Positions 59,801-64,000 of a DNA stretch of 64,000 nucleotides are shown piece after piece; within the stretch, counting starts at the first letter, position 1, and each line of letters starts with the position of its first letter. The notes beneath the pieces were generated by a model. It worked only from the letters and a program-made list of their open reading frames with translations, was not told the origin of the DNA and did no database searches. Location of the stretch: positions 11,567,000-11,630,999 of the forward strand of contig CM076145.1 of the NCBI GenBank assembly GCA_038025085.1. Reading direction: 5' to 3'. The translations under genes and the position numbers were made by a program. The stretch comes from Tetragonia tetragonoides. Taxonomy: Eukaryota > Streptophyta > Magnoliopsida > Caryophyllales > Aizoaceae.

Positions 59801-61306
59801 AAGTACAAAGATGGGAAGAGCAATGTTGTTGCTGATGCTCTTTCACGAAGAAACCCCTTGCTTGTGACACTTGAAGCGAAGCTCCTAGGCTTTGAACATC
59901 TCCAAGAACTATATGACAAGGATGCTGATTTCTCTGAGTCATTTAGAGCTTGCAAAGAAGGGGAGCATGGTGATTATTTCATACAAGATGGGTTTCTATT
60001 CAAGAGGAACAAGTTCTGTGTTCCTAGGTCCTCTGTACGTGAGCTATTGGTTAGAGAAGTTCACTCGGGAGGATTAGCTGGACATTTTGGAGTAACTAAA
60101 ACCCTTGAGCTGTTACAAGAACACTTTTATTGGCCTAAGATGCTCAAAGATGTACATGCTATTGTGACGAGATGCGCTACATGTCAACGGGCCAAGAGTG
60201 CTTTTCACAAAGGGTTATACACACCATTACCGGTTCCTAGCATTCCCTGGGAGAGTGTGAGCATGGATTTCATTGTGGCACTCCCTAGAACTCAAAGGGG
60301 AAAAGATGCTGTGATGGTTGTTGTTGATAGATTGTCCAAGATGGCGCACTTTGTGGCATGTCACAAGACCGATGATGCCTCTCATGTTGCTGACTTGTTC
60401 TATAAAGAGATAGTGAGGCTACATGGCATTCCCAAGACCATTGTGTCGGATCGAGATACTAAGTTTCTGAGTTACTTTTGGAAGACACTTTGGAGACTCG
60501 TTGGGACGAAGTTACTCTTTAGCACTTCACATCACCCACAAACAGATGGGCAAACCGAGGTTACAAACAGGACCCTTGGTACTTTGCTTAGAGGGTTGGT
60601 GAGTAGAAGCACAAAAGATTGGGATATTAAGCTAGCACATGCGGAGTTTGCATATAACAGAACGCCTGGATTTACCACGGGTCGTTCTCCATTTGAGATT
60701 GTGTACGGCATTAATCCTTATTTGCCTATTGATTTCGTGTCTTTGCCTAGAGATGATGTTATCAATGTAGATGCCAAGGCAAGACAACAAGCTTTCAAGA
60801 AGACCTGTGAGCAAGTTCGTGCGCGAGTAGAGAAGATGAACTCAAGGTACCAAGCTAGAGCTAACAAGGGAAGAAAGCAAGTTCTATTTGAACCTGGTGA
60901 CTTAGTTTGGCTACACCTGCGCAAAGAAAGATTTCCTTCTAGACGCAAGAACAAGCTTATGCCTCGAGCAGATGGTCCTTTTCAAGTTCTAGAGAAGATT
61001 GGAGACAATGCATACAAGATTGATCTTCCTAGTGAGTATGGAAACGTGAGCTCAACCTTCAATGTCGGTGATCTTAGCCCTTACTTAGAGGATACGAATT
61101 TGACGGCAAATTCTTTTAAAGAAGGGGAGGTTGATGCAGGAGCAAGTACGTTAAAGGACAAGCAAGAAGACGACAAATCAAGAACGTCCAAGAACCAAGT
61201 TCTTGAAACGTTAATGCTTGATCTTGAGCTGCTCATTGCCAAGAGTATAATGCCACGTGAGGTAAAGTGTGAGGTAACTATGTTAGAGTGGCAAGAAGAT
61301 GACTAG
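56804..61306 (+). CDS. Gag-Pol polyprotein (CRM-clade retrotransposon)
   Basis: 1500 residues from the first ATG after the primer-binding site; codons further upstream overlap the LTR end. Domains in order: Gag core ~90-175 (VELPEYDG to RFLPKEF); CCHC zinc knuckle C312-C325 (CX2CX4HX4C); aspartic protease D410-S-G; reverse transcriptase ~600-790 with catalytic YLDD at 758-761; RNase H with D906; integrase HHCC (H1087, H1094, C1124, C1127) and catalytic D1155, D1216, E1252 (D-X35-E); GPF near 1391. All catalytic residues I looked for are present and no stop or frameshift is seen, so it may be active. No chromodomain follows. Instead the last ~57 codons are read from the 3' LTR, as in centromere-targeting group A CRM elements, where an integrase tail (CR motif) is thought to guide integration. 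Confidence 0.93.
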   Translation: MGEPSELAKLLTAMEDLRTSFKSQEERMAAMERRNQEDRENMETRMRRIHWRNHNRDPDFDEEFEDTSGTRTNDAPKPRHPYDDDRNLKVELPEYDGSYDPEGFLDWLRTMERVFEYKEYDERRRCKLATHKLTKHASLWYENLKARRKKEEKAKIETWDKLKKYLKKRFLPKEFEQEQFLKLTSLSQETSSVQDYLQKFEHMHMMCDLEEKEELKIARFIKGLNPTLRRKVELVPYVTFEDVCKIALKIEKQEKEQKLVARDVIKGYTNFRNQYNARENATFSKSASVPSKPVTQDKGKAVATKDKNQLRCFKCQGYGHYAYECGSKKALTIAELEEMEPSFVMPITEDSDENIGEPFIEDYGIPEVGETLILTKLLHTTVADDESDQREQIFHSRCKVRGKVCNFIIDSGSCTNVASKEMVDKLDLPTKSHPKPYTVQWLNDGGGLKVTKQARVCFTLGCCKDDLWCDVLPMGVCHILLGRPWQFDRKVSHDGVNNIYTVEHNQKRIKLLPLTATEVKEAKASKKASRVMVIGEKEMEKEVASETMSYLVLLFEPNMCNNPNYDPELRLLLERFKEVFPEELPPGLPPMRGIEHQIDLVPGAPLPNRPAYRCNPEEAKELQRQVEELVQRGYVRESLSPCAVPALLVPKKDGTWRMCIDSRAVNNITIKYRFPMPRLDDMLDELHGSQLFSKIDLRAGYHQVRIKEGDEWKTACKTRHGLYEWLVMPFGLCNAPSTFMRLMNEVLRAFLGKFVVVYLDDILIFSKTKEEHLVHLQRVFEKLKEQQLFGKLEKCDFMLPKVIFLGYIVSKDGVHVDPSKVEAMASWPAPTNIHEVRSFHGLASFYRRFIRNFSSITAPITELMKKGEFNWSESAQKAFVEVKEKLCQAPILALPDFDRLFEVECDASGVGIGAVLIQEKRPIAYFSEKLNGARLNYSTYDREFYAIVRALEHWFHYLRPKPFVLHSDHEALKYIHGQQKLNPRHAKWVEFLQSFTFSAKYKDGKSNVVADALSRRNPLLVTLEAKLLGFEHLQELYDKDADFSESFRACKEGEHGDYFIQDGFLFKRNKFCVPRSSVRELLVREVHSGGLAGHFGVTKTLELLQEHFYWPKMLKDVHAIVTRCATCQRAKSAFHKGLYTPLPVPSIPWESVSMDFIVALPRTQRGKDAVMVVVDRLSKMAHFVACHKTDDASHVADLFYKEIVRLHGIPKTIVSDRDTKFLSYFWKTLWRLVGTKLLFSTSHHPQTDGQTEVTNRTLGTLLRGLVSRSTKDWDIKLAHAEFAYNRTPGFTTGRSPFEIVYGINPYLPIDFVSLPRDDVINVDAKARQQAFKKTCEQVRARVEKMNSRYQARANKGRKQVLFEPGDLVWLHLRKERFPSRRKNKLMPRADGPFQVLEKIGDNAYKIDLPSEYGNVSSTFNVGDLSPYLEDTNLTANSFKEGEVDAGASTLKDKQEDDKSRTSKNQVLETLMLDLELLIAKSIMPREVKCEVTMLEWQEDD
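61118..61130 (+). other. Polypurine tract of the CRM element
   Basis: AAAGAAGGGGAGG, one base before the TGATG start of the 3' LTR. It is translated as part of the Gag-Pol frame. Confidence 0.8.
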
Positions 61307-61792
61307 AAGCTGAAAAGAAGAAGCCTTGGGCGCCAAGGAAACTGTTCCAGCGGTTTTGAGCCTTGGGCGCTAGGTAATAAGTTGTTTAGTTCGATTTCGT
61401 TTAGTATTCCCTTAATTAGTTAGAATATGTTTAGGAGAGTAATAATCTGATTGTTATTAGTATTAGAAGTCCATTAGGTATTAGGAAAGCTGTTAGTTAG
61501 TCCGTTTTACAATTGTAGTCAGTTTCGTAGTTAGTTTCCTATTCGGACTAGGATTAGGATTCCGAATAGCTTTAGATTTCTTTGTCTATAAATAGGGGAG
61601 AGCTTTGCTATTGTAAACTCGTGCTTTGATGATTAATTATTGAATACGTGAGTATTTACCCCTCAAACTGAGTGATTCAGGTTGAAACCCTTACGAGTGA
61701 TTCGTGAGTTGTTCTTGAGTGATTCTTGAACAAGATCCCTTTGTGTGATACTATCAAAGGTTAATTTCCGTTTTGTTACTTATTTCACATCA
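61132..61792 (+). repeat. 3' LTR of the CRM element (661 bp)
   Basis: Same ends as the 5' LTR, with one substitution. Its first 175 bp encode the C-terminus and stop codon of Gag-Pol (stop 61304-61306). Confidence 0.96.
61587..61594 (+). promoter_or_regulatory. TATA box of the 3' LTR
   Basis: Copy of the 5' LTR box. Transcripts starting here would read outward into the satellite. Confidence 0.6.
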
Positions 61793-62636
61793 TATGACTA
61801 GGGTGAAAAAGATTGAGTTCTTTTGTGTTGTATTTTAAGAGAAAGCAACCAAAAGCTTTGTTTGCATTCATTTCAGTGAGAAACTTAACCAAGGATGTTT
61901 ACAAGTACAAACAAGCTTCAACTCAAGCTTTTGAATGTATTTACGCCTTTTAACAGCTCTTACGATTAGGGTGAAAGAGATTGAGGTCTTTTGTGTTGTA
62001 TATTAAGAGAAAGCACCCAAATGCTTTGTTTACATTCATTTGAGTTTGAAACTACCCCAAGGATGTTTAGAACTACAAACAAGCTTGAACTCAAGCTTTT
62101 GAATGCATTTAAGCGTTTTAAAAGCTCATACGACAAGGGTGAAAGAGATTGAATTCTTTTGTGTTGTATATTAAGAGAACGCACTCAAATGTTTTCTTTG
62201 CATTCATTTGAGTGAGAAACTACACCAAAGATGTTTACAAGTACCAACAAGCTTCAACTTAAGCTTTTGAATGCATATACGCGTTTTAAAACCTCATACG
62301 ACTAGGGTGAAAGAGATTGAGTTCTTTTGTGTTGTATTTTCAGAGAAAGCACCCAAAAGCTTTGTTTGCATTCATTGGAGTGAGAAACTACACCAAGGAT
62401 GTTTACAAGTACAAAGAAGCTTCAACTCAAGCTTTTGAAAGCATTTATGCGTTTTAAAACCTCATACGACTAGCGTGAAAGAGATTGAGGTCTTTTGTGT
62501 TGTATATTAAGAGAAAGCACCCAAATGCTTGATTTGCATTCATTTGATTGTGAATACATTCAAAATTTTGAGTTGAAGCTTGTTTGTACTTGTAAACATC
62601 CTTGGTGTAGTTTCTCACTCCAATGAATGCAAACAA
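61793..62636 (-). repeat. ~1140-bp higher-order repeat, continuation after the insertion
   Basis: After TATGA the unit interrupted at 55979 continues. Landmarks are offset from the previous copy by 6958 bp, which equals 1140 plus the 5813-bp element and the 5-bp duplication (the inset is at 62551). The array ends at about 62636, where TCGTAAATGC is replaced by ordinary GCTTTTTGGTGC sequence. Confidence 0.88.
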
Positions 62637-63475
62637 AGCTTTTTGGTGCTTTCTCTGAAAATACAACACAAAAGAACTCAATCTCTTTCACCCTAGTCGT
62701 ATGAGGTTTTAAAACGCGTATATGCATGCAAAAGGTGGAGTTAAAGCTTGTTTGTACTTGTAAACATCCTTGGTGTAGTTTCTCACTCAAACGAATGTAA
62801 ACAAAGTATTTGGGTGCTTTCTCTTAATATACAACACAAAAGACCTCAATCTCTTTCACCCTAATCGTAAGAGCTGTTAAAACGCGTAAATACATTCAAA
62901 AGCTTGAGTTGAAGCTTGTTTGTACTTGTAAACATCCTTGGTTAAGTTTGTCACTCAAATCAATGCAAACAAAGCATTTGGGTGCTTTCTCTTAATGTAC
63001 AACACAAAAGAACTCAATCTTTTTCACCCTAGTCATATGAGCTTTTAAAACGCGTAAATGCATTCAAAAGGTGAAGTTAAAGCTTGTTTGTACTTGTAAA
63101 CATCCTTGGTGTAGTTTCTAACTTAAATGAATGCAAACATCCTTGGGGTAGTTTCTTTTGCGTTGTATATTAAGAGAATGCATCCAAATACTTTGTTTGG
63201 ATACATTTGAGTGTGAAACTGCACCTAGGATGTTTACAAGTACAAACAAGCTTCAACTCCAGCTTTTGAATGCATTTACGCGTTTTAAAAGCTTATACGA
63301 GTAGGGTGAAAGAGATTTGAGTTCTTTTGTATTGTATATTAAGAGAAAGCATCCAAATACTTTGTTTGCATTCATTTGAGTGTGAAACTACACCTAGGAT
63401 GTTTACAAGTACAAACAAGCTTTAACTCCACCTTTTGAATGCATTTACGCGTTTTAACAGCTCTTACATCTAGGG
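62637..63475. repeat. Satellite, plus then minus orientation
   Basis: Plus monomers to about 63140, then a switch at GCAAACATCCTTGGGGTAG followed by minus monomers of the GGATACATTTGAG variant. No gene is present. Confidence 0.9.
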
Positions 63476-63660
63476 TTACTAACATGATACAAAATAGCAA
63501 TTTTGAGCTATATCCAATTGAACAATTATTAACATAATTTTCGTTCAATAACCAATAATAAAACATGCATCTCCTCACATGAAAATTAATTAAAAGCATC
63601 CAAATATCACGTTTGAACACATATTTCCTCTTTGTGTTTACAAAGCATTCATTTAAAAAT
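63476..63660. other. Unrelated AT-rich insert in the satellite
   Basis: About 185 bp with no satellite motif (for example AACATGATACAAAATAGC and AACCAATAATAAAACATGC). I see no terminal inverted repeat, clear target duplication, tRNA or coding potential. The right boundary is blurred by partial satellite-like words (TTTGTGTTTACAAAGC). Origin unknown. Confidence 0.7.
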
Positions 63661-64000
63661 GGGTGATATTAAGAGAAAGCACCCAAATGCTTTGTTTGCA
63701 TTTATTTGAGTGAGAAACTACACCAAGGATGTTTACAACTACAAACAAGCTTCAACTCAAAATTTTATATGTATTTACGCGTTTTAACAGCTCTTACGAC
63801 TAGGGTGAAAGAGTTGAGGTCTTTTGTGTTTTATATTAAGAGAAAGCACCCAAATGCTTTCTTTGCATTAATTTGAGTGAGAAACTACACCAAGGATGTT
63901 TACAAGTTCAAACAAGTTTCAACTCAAGCGTTTGAATGCATTTACTCGTTTTAACAGCTCTTACGACTGGGCGAAAAGAGATTGAGTTTCTGATAAGTAC
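63661..64000 (-). repeat. 168-bp satellite array, minus orientation
   Basis: Minus monomers to the window edge. They resemble the region near 29870-30120 in carrying CTCAAAATTTT and TAGGCGAAAAGAG-type variants. No gene is present. Confidence 0.9.

Larger units (their letters stand above)
55980..61792 (+). mobile_element. Intact autonomous CRM-clade Ty3/gypsy retrotransposon
   Basis: A complete 5813-bp element: 661-bp LTRs, initiator-Met primer-binding site, one gag-pol frame, polypurine tract, and a perfect 5-bp target duplication TATGA (55975-55979 and 61793-61797). CRM membership is inferred from TGATG/CATCA LTR ends, a single Gag-Pol ORF, reverse transcriptase motifs typical of the clade, no classical chromodomain, and an integrase tail that continues into the 3' LTR. 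I found one difference between the two LTRs (A at 56552, G at 61704), so the insertion is very recent. It lies within the 1140-bp higher-order repeat. Confidence 0.93.

Noticed and set aside
56834..60954. Minus-strand ORFs inside the CRM gag-pol region
   Set aside because: They are shadows of the strong plus-strand coding frame with no domain similarity.
1569..63620. Dozens of 60-130-codon ORFs in the satellite with similar peptides (for example VNILGVVSHSNECKQ)
   Set aside because: They are the same monomer translated repeatedly in chance open frames on both strands, broken by ordinary monomer variation. There is no start context, promoter or conserved length.
346..64000. Telomeric or subtelomeric tract
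   Set aside because: No TTTAGGG-type arrays are present. The AAACCCTA-like words seen are single occurrences within monomers.

Overview
This window looks like plant centromeric or pericentromeric DNA, probably from a eudicot; I cannot name the species. Almost everything outside four insertions is one AT-rich tandem satellite with a monomer of about 168 bp, present on both strands in many head-to-head and tail-to-tail blocks. No ordinary host gene is visible. The plant assignment rests on Ty3/gypsy chromovirus elements of the CRM (centromeric retrotransposon) type, whose LTRs begin TGATG and end CATCA, whose primer-binding site matches plant initiator-Met tRNA, and on a fragment resembling plant 26S rRNA.

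Layout. 1-345: 3' remnant of a non-autonomous CRM-like element. 346-3939: plus-oriented satellite with a ~936-bp higher-order repeat. 3940-4313: degenerate 26S rDNA fragment. 4314-10724: satellite with several strand switches. 10725-17424: composite gag-only retroelement (inverted LTR piece, then three direct LTRs) with target duplication GGTGA. 17425-45616: satellite with at least ten strand switches, a long inverted duplication pairing about 8.9-10.6 kb with 26.5-28.3 kb, and segmental duplications. 45617-50150: a second three-LTR gag-only composite, on the minus strand, with target duplication ATTTG. 50151-55979: satellite including a ~1140-bp higher-order repeat. 55980-61792: an intact, very young autonomous CRM element with target duplication TATGA, inserted inside the 1140-bp repeat, which resumes to about 62636. 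62637-64000: satellite interrupted by about 185 bp of unrelated AT-rich DNA.

How the parts relate. The element at 55980-61792 encodes Gag, protease, reverse transcriptase, RNase H and integrase in one frame that runs on into its 3' LTR. The two composites encode Gag-like proteins but no enzymes, yet keep the same LTR ends and primer-binding site, so they could be mobilised by enzymes of an autonomous CRM element. The gag-only ORF at 47.4-49.1 kb is close to the autonomous Gag for its first ~260 codons and then switches to a tail I do not recognise. The satellite, its higher-order repeats and the nested CRM-type insertions together suggest a centromere core or flank; only CENH3 ChIP or cytology could prove this.
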